A stretch of 64,000 bases of DNA from Protonemura montana (taxonomy: Eukaryota > Arthropoda > Insecta > Plecoptera > Nemouridae): positions 2,108,001 to 2,172,000 of the forward strand of contig OX387612.1 in the NCBI GenBank assembly GCA_947568835.1, given 5' to 3'. Under the pieces are notes generated by a model, which saw only the letters and a list, made by a program, of their open reading frames with translations, had not been told where the DNA came from and ran no database searches. The position numbers were made by a program, and so were the translations under genes. Positions 1 through 11,516 of this stretch are shown here, in pieces (within the stretch, counting starts at the first letter, position 1; each line of letters starts with the position of its first letter).

Positions 1-156
1 AATGTCACAGTCTCGGTAGTTGGTATTATTCGACAGTCAAATGAGGGTAAAGTTATTGTTGTGTACTCGGAAGGGATCGATATTTCTTGGCCTTGCCGTA
101 TTGTTGTTTTGCTGACGGTTGCGAGGTTGATTTTTTTATGTTTTTGGAATGTTTGA
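1..156 (+). other. Open frame at window edge, possible 3' end of an upstream TVT paralogue
   Basis: Frame 1 is open from the first base to a TGA at 154-156 and begins NVTVSVVGII, which has the alternating Val/Thr character of the downstream cluster. It could be the last coding piece of a sixth gene cut by the window edge. Nothing else supports it: the rest of the frame (about 40 residues) is ordinary mixed sequence with a hydrophobic end and no TVT motif. Chance is quite possible. Confidence 0.15.
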
Positions 157-990
157 CTTGTTACGCCGTGCAGAGGGTAGATCGGTGACGTGTTGATCGT
201 ATCTTCCATCGATGCTGAAGTTGGGGCGACGTCTTCAGGGGTCCAGTGAAGTGAAGTGTGTGAAGTTGCAGCAGTCGCCAGGTCAGCACCATGTCTGCAG
301 ATAGAATAGCAACAATTTATAATCTACTTCTTATTTGGTTTTTAAATTTTTAAGTCTTAGCTTTAACTAAAACTATTTGAAATGGGTTTCGAATGCTAGG
401 TAAAGGACAGCTAAATTTTCAGTTAAAGTTAAGTTGTTCTTTACTTAGCATTCAAAGCTCATTTCAAATAGTTTTTCTAGTGCTAAGGATAAATCAAATA
501 GACATGAGTCTTAACAATCATAAGTCTTCGGTATTCCTTTTTTTAATCGACAGCAAGTAATTAGTTTCATGCAACCTTTTGGCTTTACAACTTTTAATGA
601 CATTATTTTAAGACAGCCAGCCGAGAAGAAAATCTTGTTTTGCAGCCAGCGTTCAAGCAGCTGAAAGTGAATTCACGAATTAATCGTCAATTTATCACAG
701 CTTATCTTTCAAATAGTTGCCTTGTGGCCACCTATCCTATATCTGACGCAGCCATTTCATGAGCTAGAACGTTCTTATGTGGGAACGGCTTTGCGGTTGG
801 GTCGTTTATAGTAATATGGAGATCTGCTGCTAGAGTGCGTTAGCATCGCAATCTTAAGTAAAAGAGAGGATTCAAATATCTGCATTTCCAGTGAGACAAG
901 ATAAACTGCAATTGACGTCATCTATTGTTCGATTTTCAGACTGTTCTAGCTTCTAGATTCATGAGCTTGCTAACACATGGACATTTTAAC
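157..990. other. Non-coding stretch with an inverted-repeat hairpin
   Basis: No gene is seen. Positions about 370-410 (AACTATTTGAAATGGG, then ATGCTAGGTAAAGGACA) and about 430-478 (TTCTTTACTTAGCATTC, then TTTCAAATAGTTTT) are inverted copies of the same dispersed sequence, separated by roughly 20-25 bp, and could fold into a hairpin. The same sequence recurs singly near 3862, 5318, 7308, 15650, 45100 and 58995. Confidence 0.6.
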
Positions 991-1438
991 CCATATACCC
1001 ATGTTCCCATGAACATGTACATGTTTACATGTACCCATGTTCCCATGAACATGTACATGTTTACATGTACCCATGTTCCCATGGACATGTACATGTTTAC
1101 ATGTACCCATGTTCCCATGGACATGTACATGTTTACATGTACCCATGTTCCCATGAACATGTACATGTTTACATGTACCCATGTTCCCATGAACATGTAC
1201 ATGTTTACATGTACCCATGTTCCCATGGACATGTACATGTTTACATGTACCCATGTTCCCATGGACATGTACATGTTTACATGTACCCATGTTCCCATGG
1301 ACATGTACATGTTTACATGTACCCATGTTCCCATGAACATGTACATGTTTACATATACCCATGTTCCCATGAACATGTACATGTTTACATGTACCCATGT
1401 TCCCATGAACATGTACATGTTTACATGTACCCATGTTC
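991..1438. repeat. 36-bp minisatellite, about 12 copies
   Basis: The unit combines ATGTACATGTTTACATGTAC with CCATGTTCCCATGAAC, with an A/G variant in the last part (GAAC or GGAC). ACATGTACATGT is a perfect palindrome and TTCCCATGAAC is nearly self-complementary, so each unit can extrude small hairpins. The length is a multiple of three and the unit lacks stop codons in several frames, which yields long artefactual reading frames on both strands. Confidence 0.95.
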
Positions 1439-1690
1439 TATCAGAGTCTTTGCTTCAACCAGAAGCTAAACAAATCCTGATAAATCTTGTTCGATAAGAA
1501 TTCGGATTTATTTACTTTTTGTACCTTGTTGCTGGGTTGTTGTCTTCAACGTACAACGCATTCACGACGCATTTCAATGACACAATGGCGCTCACTGACA
1601 CTAGAAAGTACAGCAGAAGATACTGAAACAAAATCAGTCGAGAGAATAATTCACAATTTAAAGGAAAGTATTATTATATCGCTAAAAAGG
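1439..1690. other. Short non-repetitive stretch
   Basis: Nothing recognised. It joins the 36-bp array to the first SINE cluster. Confidence 0.4.
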
Positions 1691-2320
1691 GAGGTGAAAG
1701 GTATTGCATGGGTGACCATCATACACATGACCAGTTCTGTTCGGGAGAGAGGTTGGAGGGATGAAAGTTAAGCAACACTGCGCTGGGTCAGGTATTGGAT
1801 GGGTGACCATCATACACATGACCAGTTCTGTTCGGGAGAGAGGCTGGAGGGATGAAAGTTAAGCAACACTGCACTGGGTCGGGTATTGGATGGGTGACCA
1901 TCATACACTGACCAGTTCTGTTCGGGAGAGAGGTTGGAGGGATGAAATTTAAACAACACTACGCTGGGTCAGGTATTGGATGGGTGACCATCATACACAT
2001 GACCAGTTCTGTTCGGGAGAGAGGCTGGAGGGATAAAAGTTAGTACAGCAACTTCACTCGCCTTGCTTATCAACTTTCGACAGCATTAATTTGTGGAGGA
2101 ATCCTGTTGTTCGCGTTGTACCGTCCTTTGGAAGGGACTTTAAGCCGGTGGTACCCTTGGTGCTCTTCGCCAGGAGTAGGCTACGTGCCAGCAACAAAAT
2201 GTTCTCTTCCCTTATCATTATTACCCACTCATTCACCGACCCCATTAGACTAGTGCCACATGGCCCGTTGTTAAAACACTGCGTCGTTAAACACAATAAA
2301 TCAACTAATGGAAAAGTACA
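1690..2320 (+). mobile_element. 5S-derived SINE with tandem heads (copy 1)
   Basis: About four 91-92 bp head units carry a 5S rRNA-like core with GTTAAGCAACACTGCGC and GGATGGGTGACC, each followed by the non-5S spacer ACCAGTTCTGTTCGGGAGAG. From about 2041 the single-copy body follows (CAACTTCACTCGCCTTGC, then the conserved TACCGTCC and AAGCCGGTGG segment). The element ends near 2310 with CTGCGTCGTTAAACAC. The tail resembles the 3' ends of other invertebrate SINEs that use LINE machinery; this comparison is from memory. Confidence 0.8.
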
Positions 2321-3400
2321 ACACATGTTTTTGCAGATTCGAAGTGTAAGCGTGCCAACTTGACGATGATGAATCGACCGTGATCTCACCTGTGTTGATT
2401 GCATCTCGGCGTCAAGGAGTTTGCTGTGAGACTGAACGACGCGATCGATGATTGCAATCACCACTTGCAGTGGCTCCTTTGTGGACAATGACCCGCGAGG
2501 AGTTTGGCTGGTTTTGCGGGACAAGAAAATAACCAAAAGCAAAAAGAAGCTGAGTAAACCAAACAGGAATCATAAACAAAACGAGTTGTTTTGTTATTTG
2601 GTAAAAAGCCGCTTTTGTGCGCTCGGTTTTGAAGTCCACAACGAGGAAAGTGCTTTTTTATCTGAGACACTTTAAATTCAATTATAATTTGTGCTTCAAA
2701 GTCATCAATGATGTTAAAGTACGGTTTGTACTTCTCATTGAAGACAATAACATAGATATTACACCTGGTATAGAGCAAAGAATTGTTATTGGAGAACGTC
2801 GAACCGTTATAGAAAAAAAACTAGCATCAAATTTGTATGCTGGATAATTATTCAGTTCTTCCTTAACCAAAAGACAAAAGCAATGGCTAGGAAAATATTT
2901 TTCTTGAACAAATCTATGACTTTCGCTAGAGCCATGTTGTGATTTTTGTCTTTTAATTTGGATTAATAATGTGCGGTTGGTGATAAATGAAAATTTCAAA
3001 CAGAAAGTTGTGGTTTTCGAAGCGTTTACTTAAAAAAAAAACACACTGTTCTTATTTAAAAAGAGCGAAAAAGTGTCACACGTCAATACTTAAAAGAGTG
3101 AACTGCCAACTTCGCATTTAAAATCATCAAACAAGGCAGTGAATTTCACCGCCTGCTAAGCAATTTAGTGCGGTGTTATTTTGTCAATTCAAAATAATAC
3201 ATTTACAAATATGAATTCAGAAATGCCGTTTGTGCTGTTTTTTTTTGTGATGAAAAATGTGTAAGGTTCTAATATTTGGGCCATTCCACGTCCAATCAAC
3301 ACAGAATAAAACCTGACCCTAACGTATTTTTGCTTATTTTACAACATTTTATCACGCAACGTTCTTGCTCAGTAGCCGTTCGAACTTCAGCACTTTTGCA
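2321..3400. other. AT-rich intergenic sequence
   Basis: No coding region with splice support and no recognisable repeat. Several short overlapping open frames on both strands lack homology or codon character and look like chance. Confidence 0.4.
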
Positions 3401-3640
3401 CGTTCCACATTTTTTGAGCTAACGGACCGTTAAATAGTAACAATGAAACCGAGGTCCACGTAAGTCAGTGTGCGGGATCAAATTACGTCCAGCGAGCCGC
3501 TCGGACTCGCTGTCTTCTCATTACCTCTAAAAATATTCCTGGCATCTTTTTGTGATGAGTCTTAAAATGAAATGCAGTTCAGAACATACATTAACATACA
3601 GCCCATAAGAGGTAAACACGAGGCAAGATGTGTGATTTAT
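3400..3640 (+). repeat. Remnant of the dispersed element carrying the 15-bp array
   Basis: The segment with GAAACCGAGGTCCACG, ATTACGTCCAGCGAGCCGCT and TTTTTGTGATGA is the same as the right flank of the element copies at 5100-5300 and 58820-58980, here without any tandem array. It marks an independent, truncated insertion. Confidence 0.7.
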
Positions 3641-4095
3641 ATATAATATTTATACCTTTCATGTATACCTTTTCATAATTACAATTTTGTCATTTTATCA
3701 GTTTGAAATTTTTAGAACGTTGTAGACAAACGCTATGTATAAGAAAAAACGCAAAAAATTTTTGCTAATCAAATTTTCTGATTTCAGCCCTTCGATAGAA
3801 GTTATGACAAAAGATTAGAAAACTATTTTTGTACACAATAAATTCAATATTTACAATATTTAGTAGCCCTTTACTTAGCATTCAAAACCCAGTTCAAATA
3901 GTTTTTCTAAAAACTTGTGCTAAGGATAAATTAAATAGACATGAGTCTAAAAACCACCATAAATTCAACACGTTTCTCTAGGTTGTGAAGTCAAATGCAA
4001 ATCATTCGGTGTAAAGGACTGTTCCCTGGAATTATTTTCGTCACCAACCACCATCAAGGCCTTGGATCCAGATAAAATATTTTCGTATCATTTAG
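3641..4095. other. AT-rich stretch with one dispersed-element end
   Basis: Positions about 3862-3960 contain CTTTACTTAGCATTCAAAAC and AGTTCAAATAGTTTTT, the minus-orientation form of the repeat end seen at 5318 and 45100. The rest shows nothing recognisable. Confidence 0.5.
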
Positions 4096-5480
4096 TACGT
4101 GGGGCAGTGTAATTGAGACGATTTCACTCGAAGTGGGTAAAATCGTCTCAGTTTCGCTCATTCAATTAAAAATATGTTTTGCAAAATCTTATTGTTTGCT
4201 ACCAGTGGGCACTCTAATATGGGAGTAAAGTCGTGTATGTCACATTATAGGTCAATTATCATCCATTCATTCACTGGCACCATTAACCCAGTGCAACAAT
4301 CCCAGTTATTAAAACAGTGCGTTCGTTAAATATCACAATTCGAATCACAATTAGTCAACGAGTGTACATTTGTGCTACGAAGTTTTCCTTTTCTTAGCGG
4401 TTACAAGTTGTTGACTTGCAAACCACTTTAATCCTACAGACAGTCAACCCTTAACCCTAAGTCGCATCAATGCGTCGTCAATCCGTCACTTGAAAGCTTC
4501 AATTGCAAACGCTTTTTTACCACTTCCCAGCAAGAAATTGAAGATGAATGGGTTGCCTTACAAACAACACGTGACGTACCATGGTAGGGGAGCAGAATAT
4601 CAAGCTCGTCCCAAAACATCGGTCGGTAGTTGGGGCGCAGTTTACATGGCTGCAGTTTACATGGCTGCAGTTTACATGGCTGCAGTTTACATGGCTGCAG
4701 TTTACATGGCTGCAGTTTACATGGCTGCAGTTAACATGGCTGCAGTTTACATGGCTGCAGTTTACATGGCTGCAGTTTACATGGCTGCAGTTTACATGGC
4801 TGCAGTTTACATGGCTGCAGTTTACATGGCTGCAGTTAACATGGCTGCAGTTTACATGGCTGCAGTTAACATGGTTGCAGTTTACATGGCTGCAGTTAAC
4901 ATGGCTGCAGTTTACATGGCTGCAGTTAACAAAGGCGCACAATACAAAAACACTTGGGGAGCAGGTTATAAGGCCGCAGTAAACAGAACTGCAGAAAACA
5001 CGTTGAGGCGCAGAATACAGAGGTGCACTTTATGCCGTGACAGAATTCGTCATAATTTACGCTAAAGTACGGCAATTTCAAAAATGTTCGTCTCATCTTG
5101 AGATCAGACAAATAGTAACAATGAAACCGAGGTCCACGTCAGTCGGTGCGCGGCGTCAAATTACGTCCAGCGAGCCGCTCGAACTCGCTGTCTTCTCATT
5201 ACCCCAACAAACATTCATGGCACCTTTTTGTGATGACTTTTAAAATGAAATGCAGTTCAGAACCTACATTTTTGTACAGATTATAAAAGGTTAAAACTAG
5301 GCAAGATGTACGTTCTAACAAAAACTATTTGAACTGGGTTTTGAAAGCTAAGTGAAGAACAACTAAATTTCCCAACGTTTCGTAACTTGTACCTGTTACT
5401 TTATCAAGGGTTAAAGCAGTCCTGAAAATTTTCCAATAACAAAAGAACCAAACTCTTTCACTATTTCATCTGCAAAACCC
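4096..5480 (+). mobile_element. Dispersed composite element, copy A (about 19 internal 15-bp units)
   Basis: The left flank (GCTCATTCAATTAAAAATAT, TTGTTTGCTACCAG), a SINE-tail-like block near 4255-4330, and the block ending TAGTTGGGGCGCAG recur in copy B (30375-31010) and, in part, copy C (52545-59115). The right flank (GGCGCACAATACAAAAACAC, then CGAGGTCCACGTCAGTCGGT) matches copy C closely. The right end near 5318-5460 is the dispersed end sequence TTTCCCAACGTTTCGTAACT. No transposase or reverse transcriptase frame is seen, so it is non-autonomous. Confidence 0.75.
4641..4930 (+). repeat. 15-bp minisatellite TTTACATGGCTGCAG, about 19 copies
   Basis: Head-to-tail 15-bp units, with TTAAC replacing TTTAC in some, lie inside composite element copy A. 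The array starts directly after TTGGGGCGCAG and ends at AAAGGCGCACAATAC. The same unit has about 386 copies at 52842-58634 and a single degenerate copy near 30891. Confidence 0.97.
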
Positions 5481-6097
5481 GATCGAATCGCGGTGAAAAT
5501 GTGACAGCGATGACAGCGATTTAAAAAACTTGATTTGTATTTACTGAACAATCTCAGGCAGAATCTCTGTCAAAACTTTCCTTTGAAATCGTTCTTATTT
5601 TCCCACCGAGGCAGTCGGCGCTCATGGAAGACGCAAATCCGTCTCACCCTTGTTACAGGATGAACTTTAAGCCAGCTTAACTTCCGCCTGGAATGCTAGA
5701 CAACCCGCGATGCATGACTGTTACACAGAGTTGCCTACCCTGTCACTAATGTGTTTGTGTAGGCAGACCGCGTTGCATGGACGCTACATGGGTTGCCTAC
5801 CTTGACAGGCAATATTACCGACAAAACGGAGGTTGCGTGTTACCATTGAAAAATAAGTTGAAGTCTCAAATTTTAACACCATTTTAAATGTGGGGGCGTG
5901 GCGGTCGGACCCACTCTTAATGAATCTCTTCTAGGAGCTCAAAACTCGAATAAATTGCCTGTCAGTGCGATGTGGAAAACTGAAGGTTTACCTTAAATAT
6001 TTCAACATTAAACGAAAACAGCTTTGAGTTTACTAAAACGAGAGGAAATATCAAGATTATAAATAACTTGATAACTTCGTCGTGATCACGGATTAAA
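5481..6097. other. Low-copy stretch with an imperfect internal duplication
   Basis: No gene is seen. Two similar segments lie near 5705-5745 (CGATGCATGACTG, GTTGCCTACCCTGTCA) and 5765-5810 (CGTTGCATGGACG, GTTGCCTACCTTGACA), suggesting a short diverged tandem duplication. Confidence 0.4.
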
Positions 6098-6098
6098 G

Positions 6099-6885
6099 CA
6101 TCCAGCCAGCTGATCTCAAATAACCTGGATAGAGCATAGGATCCAGCCAGCTGATCTCAAATAACCTGGATAGAGCATAGGATCCAGCCAGCTGATCTCA
6201 AATAACCTGGATAGAGCATAGGATCCAGCCAGCTGATCTCAAATAACATGGATAGAGCATAGGATCCAGCCAGCTGATCTCAAATAACCTGGATAGAGCA
6301 TAGGATCCAGCCAGCTGATCTCAAATAACATGGATAGAGCATAGGATCCAGTCAGCTGATCTCAAATAACCTGGATAGAGCATAGTATCCAGCCAGCTTA
6401 TCTCGAATAACCTGGATAGAGCATAGGATTCAGCCAGCTGATCTCAAATAACCTGGAAAGAGCATAGGATCCAGCCAGCTGATCTTTAATAACCTGAATA
6501 GAGCATAGGATCCAACCAGCTGATCTCAAATAACCTGGATGGAGCATAGGATCCAGCCAGCTGATCTCAAATAACCTGGATAGAGCATAGGATCCAGCCA
6601 GCTGATCTCAAATAACCTGGATAGAGCATAGAATCCAGCCAGCTGATCTCAAATAACCTGGATAGAGCATAGGATCCAGCCAGCTAATCTCAAATAACCT
6701 GGATAGAGCATAGGATCCAGCCAGCTGACCTCAAATAACCTGGATAAAGCATAGCATCCAGCCAGCTGATCTCAAATAACCTGGATAGAGCATAGGATCC
6801 AGCCAGCTGATCTCAAATAACCTGGATAGAGCATAGGATTCAGCCAACTGATCTCAAATAACCTGAATATAGCATAGGATCAGCC
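6099..6885 (+). repeat. 41-bp minisatellite, about 19 copies (locus A)
   Basis: The unit combines ATCCAGCCAGCTGATCTC with AAATAACCTGGATAGAGCAT and AGG. Variants change single bases (ACATGG, GAATAG). The reverse complement of the same unit forms a second array at 37372-38322 in intron 2 of gene 3. Confidence 0.97.
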
Positions 6886-9255
6886 TGTCGAAAATCCTTT
6901 GTAGGCAACAGGTACGAGTCCCTATTCAAGTTGAAGAGTTTTCAAAACCATTTTTTATTACTAATTTTGACAATTATTTTTGCTAAATATACTGAAACCA
7001 CAAATCTTCTGACAAAAATATTCTGAAAATAACACGCGCTCTTTCATTGAACTTAAATTCGGGGACTCTGAAGATGGCGGTTTTAGCTTCAAAGTCTCTC
7101 CATGGCAACCGCTATGCAGATTATTTGACTTCAGTAATGTTGACACCTGCCAGCTTTCAATCCGACAGAGTTGTTGATAACATAAAACGTAGGTTACAGT
7201 AATTACAAGATCATTCTTTTACTCTTCAACGCGTCTTGTTTGCAAGATTTTAAACTTAAAATATTTATTATCATTGGACGGCTTACAAGAAACTTCTTGA
7301 AATTTAGTTGTTCTTTAATTAGCATTCAAAACCCAGTTGAAATAGTTTTTGCTAAAACTAGTGCTAAATTTAGATAAAGTAGACATGAGTCTAAAAACTG
7401 TCATAACTCGAAACACGTTCTAAATGTTGTTCCATGCCATAATTCGTTTACATACAAATAATAATATTTTTGCTGTCCACGATTGATCAAAGAAAATGAT
7501 ATATAGACAGTCAATAAATTACTTTAAAATTTAAAGTGAAAATATAAACCAATAATGAGACGGTAACAGAGAAAAACACTAACTTTTGTAAGACAGTCCC
7601 TAAAAATTATTTAATATTATAGTAACATTTTTTCAAGAAAAACTTTTTCAGATTAGTCTTAACATTTTTTCCTAGATCTATTATCAAAGGGTAAGGTAAG
7701 TGGGTAAGGTAAGGGGGGGTAAGGTAAGGTAATGCGGATTGCAGCCCAGTAAGAAGCTCGTGCCGCCAGTATCCTATTTATACTATAGAAGGGCTTCTTA
7801 AAATAATGAGTTAATATTACTACATAAAATAAGGGAAGGATTTATACCTGAATATATGTCGGATAGAATCAATATGAATGTAAGTAACAGATAAAATAGC
7901 AGAAGTAAAAAAGGGGACAAATCATTGTGAAATATTTTAAAGTTAAACATTATAGAAGTAGCGTTGAAAAGAGTGAAAGATTGCAATGAGCACCAGGAGA
8001 TGTGAGAAAATTAGACATTGTTAAGTTTAAGTTAAGGTTCAAGAAATGATTGATAGAAGATAGGGAAAAAAGTGTATTATTATAGAATAAAACTGTAAGA
8101 CTCAATGTTTATTGATATTGTTTAAGATACCAACGTTAAACGATTATAATTCTACCTAAATTATTATAATTATTATTGTGTGAGTGTTTTTCATTTGAAA
8201 ATTTATTTCAAAATAACATCTGCTTAAAAAAAATTACATACATTACTATACTATTACTATACTATTACTATACTATTACGTTCTTAAATAATAAATTTGC
8301 ATCTTGCACAACCATTTGTATAACAACATTTCATAATAACCATAACCATAATCATAAAGCCAGGCCCTCATGGTCAACCATATACTTACTTGGATAGCTG
8401 TAGATTTTTAAATTAATTGATTTTCCTCCTATAATACTACTATAGTATTACTATACTACTACTATACTATTACTATAGTATTACTATACTATTACTATAC
8501 TACTACTATACTATTACTATACTATTACTATACTATTACTATACTATTACTATACTATTACTATACTATTACTATACTATTACTATACTATTACTTTCAA
8601 ACATTGCATACAGACTAACTTCCTTCTTATACGGACTGGCAAGTTATAACCCCCGAGTGACCAGTGCTATTTGACTCAGCTGGTTGAAACTGGCGGCATA
8701 TATTACAACATATGACAAGAGTTTATTACCATCGTTATAACCATAAAAAAAACATGATAAATTCCTGTACGATCCTCTTCGGTCGCTTCTAGCTACTTCA
8801 GTTGAAAGAGAGAGGACAAATACAAAAACTTTAATGCATAAAAAAGAGACATTATAATGCAGGTAAAACGATTAGTATTTTAACAATTCACATTTTTTTT
8901 TTATTATCATAATGCTCTCGTTTTGAAATAGCGACAGGCAAAAACAGGTTTCAAAATTTTTTCTGTTTTAATTTTTTTTTAACGGAAATTAAACTTGCTG
9001 AACTTTATTTAGTCTTGGAATCAGCACGGCATGTTGTGACCTGCATGCAACTATCGAAAAAGATGTATTCCGCTACCAGGCGGCATCGTGACAGCACCGA
9101 ATAAGCACCGAGTAAGTACTAAATAAGTACCGAATTAGTACCGAGCACAAGATCAGGACAACATTGCAAGAAATCTGCACAAAAACACCACAAAAACACC
9201 ACCAGAACAGCACCGGAACAGCACTAGGACAGCTAGAAGAAGGAAACCAAATAAG
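6886..9255. other. AT-rich region upstream of gene 1
   Basis: No coding region is supported. It holds a dispersed-element end in minus orientation at about 7308-7420, a GGTAA-rich run at about 7687-7730, microsatellites of CTATTACTATA type (8241-8280 and 8438-8595), and just before the gene 1 start a run of short similar words (GCACCGA, AGTACCGA, AACACCAC, CAGCACCGG) at about 9090-9235. The promoter and 5' UTR of gene 1 should lie in the last few hundred bases, but no clear TATA box or initiator was identified. Confidence 0.4.
8438..8595. repeat. TACTATACTAT microsatellite
   Basis: Simple repeat of short CTATTACTATA-type words, with a smaller patch at 8241-8280. Confidence 0.9.
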
Positions 9256-9258
9256 ATG
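9256..9258 (+). CDS. Gene 1 exon 1 (initiator codon only)
   Basis: ATG is followed immediately by a consensus donor (AAGATG|GTAAGTTC), so exon 1 contributes only the initiator Met in phase 0. The call rests on the parallel with genes 2, 4 and 5, where a tiny start exon precedes the signal-peptide exon. The 5' UTR boundary cannot be set. Confidence 0.6.
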
Positions 9259-9634
9259 GTAAGTTCATTTTGTAAATCTAGATCTTGCGAATGAAATTTG
9301 TGGTGCGTTGTTGATTATATTTTTATTTTGTTGAGAAAGTGGGCACCCATCATGCTTCTCTCGGGAAGTACTTAACAATCACCAACGATTCTTTCTAGTG
9401 CGTGATGTTAAAATTTTGCCAATAAATATTATATATTTATTTGTATATCTGTGGACTTCAATCATTTCTTCCATTTTTAGCATTGGAAAAGATTTTTTTT
9501 TTTAATCTGGAAAAAGTATAAACATAATCGGGATCCAGAGCTGGCAAACTTTAATTGATAAAACAAATTCAATTTTGGTATTTTTTTATTTTTTTTTTAC
9601 TGTTTTGTAATTTTTGTCCCGGTTTTTGTCCCAG

Positions 9635-9732
9635 GTGTCGACTGTTTGCTGCGCTTGCTGGCTGTTGGCTGCGCTTGCACACGTGACGCTCTCGGCCACC
9701 GCTGCGCAAAACCAAGACACGAACTTTAAAAG
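9635..9732 (+). CDS. Gene 1 exon 2 (signal peptide)
   Basis: It starts after the acceptor TTTTTGTCCCAG (phase 0) and ends TTTAAAAG|GTACAAAC in phase 2. Joined to exon 1 it reads MVSTVCCACWLLAALAHV and continues LSATAAQNQD, a typical signal peptide with likely cleavage after the TAA/TAAQ region. Intron 1 is 376 bp. Intron 2 (9733-13294) is 3.6 kb and filled by SINE and minisatellite DNA. Confidence 0.75.
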
Positions 9733-9906
9733 GTACAAACAAAGAGAGGGTAAAAAATATAAGAATTCGTTTTATTTCTTTAACAGCGTTTGGAAGTGAA
9801 TCAATACGATGACAGTATAGCGTGACAGAATCCTATAAGTCTATAAAAAAAAATTGAATATTTCGTTCAAAACCACTAAAATTAACAGTTTGCCTTGATT
9901 AACACA

Positions 9907-10995
9907 TGGAAGCTAAGCAACACTGCGCTGAGTCAGGTATTGGATGGGTGATCATCATACACATGACCAGTTCTGTTCGGAAGAGAGGCTGGAGGGATGA
10001 AAGTTAAGCAACACTGCTCTGAGTCAGGTATTGGATGGGTGACCATCATACACATGACCAGTTCTGTTCGGGAGAGAGGTTGGAGGGATGAAAGCTAAGC
10101 AATACTGCGCTGGGTCAGGTATTGGATGGGTGACCATCATATACATGACCAGTTCGGTTCGGGAGAGAGGTTGGAGGGATGAAAGTTAAGCAACACTGCG
10201 CTGGGTCAGGTATTGGATGGGTGACCATCATACACATGACCAGTTCTGTTCGGGAGAGAGGTTGGAGGGATGAAAGTTAAGCAACACTGCGCTGGGTCAG
10301 GTATTGGATGGGTGACCATCATACACATAACCAGTTCTGTTCGGGAGAGAGGTTGGAGGGATGAAAGTTAAGCAACACTGCGCTGGGTCAAGTATTGGAT
10401 GGGTGAACATCATACACATTACCTGTTCTGTTCGGGAGAGAGGTTGGAGGTATGAAAGTTAAGCAACACTGCGCTGGGTCAGGTATTGGATGGGTGACCA
10501 TCATACACATTACCTGTTCTGTTCGGGAGAGAGGTTGGTGGGATGAAAGTTAAGCAACACGGCGCTGGGTCAGGTATTGGATGGGTGACCATCATACACA
10601 TTACCAGTTCTGTTCGGGAGAGAGGTTGGAGGGATGAAAGTTAAGCAACACTGCTCTGAGTCAGGTATTGGATGGGTGACAATCATACACATGACCAGTT
10701 CTGTTCGGGAGAGAGGTTGGAGAGATGAAAGTTAGTACAGCAACTTCACTCGCCTTGCTTATCAACCTCTCGACAGCATGGATTTGTGGAGGAATCCTGT
10801 TCTTCACGTTGTACCGTCCTTCGGAAGGGACGTTAAGCCGGTGGTCCCCTTGGTGCTCTTCGACAGGAGTAGGCTACGTGCCGGCACCGGGTTTCCCCTC
10901 CTCCCTTCTAGGCTTAGTACGTGTATTCCAACCCTCGTCATAGAACCTGTGCCACAGCGCCAGTTGTCAAAACACCGTATCGTTTAAACCGCATC
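9907..10995 (+). mobile_element. 5S-derived SINE with nine tandem heads (copy 2), in gene 1 intron 2
   Basis: About nine 91-92 bp head units (5S-like core plus ACCAGTTCTGTTCGGGAGAG spacer) run from about 9907 to 10735, followed by one body and a tail ending near 10990 (GTTGTCAAAACACCGTATCG). The heads differ from each other by a few substitutions, consistent with local duplication after or during insertion. Confidence 0.85.
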
Positions 10996-11516
10996 AAATG
11001 AAGGAAGCTGATATTGAATCCATTTAGCTCAAGAATACCAGTATTTTGTTGAGCGTACACCGGTTATTGACGTCACCACCTGGTAATTGGTGTGTCCACT
11101 TATAGTCGAGTCGAGACCAGCAGATTCCTAGCCTCTGGTCTGGCCCCAAGTCTTCTTGCCCAATATACATAACCAAGGTGCGGAATTACTGAGATAAATG
11201 ACTCTAAGATTTCGCTTGGCGACTGGCGATTGGTACACTTGCTTTCGTTCCATGGCGACCATATCGATTAAATCTGTTTTTTTTTTGTTTATTTCAATAC
11301 TTTATTTGAATTCATTAAAAAAAAGGGGCTAGTTTCGGATTTGTTTAAAAACATTCAAGCGGACATCAGTTCGTTCGAGGCGTTGCGAAAATACAACGCT
11401 TGTCTTTGACATCATATTATTATTACAAAAGTTTCGAAACCAAAATTTAAATTGCATTGTAAACAAGCGTATAATTTATTTTTCTTCAGTATTTATTATT
11501 ATTTTTTTGGTTCAAA
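10996..11516. other. Unremarkable intronic sequence of gene 1
   Basis: Part of intron 2 between the SINE and the 43-bp array. Nothing recognised. Confidence 0.4.

Noticed and set aside
925-1497. Met/His/Thr-rich frames over the 36-bp palindromic array
   Set aside because: Frames open on both strands from repeat structure alone.
6099-6885. CRISPR-like array
   Set aside because: Here and in all other arrays the repeats are contiguous, with no unique spacers, and the genome is eukaryotic.
7687-7735. Telomere-like GGTAA-rich tract
   Set aside because: Short and irregular, and not a standard TTAGGG or TTAGG telomere repeat.
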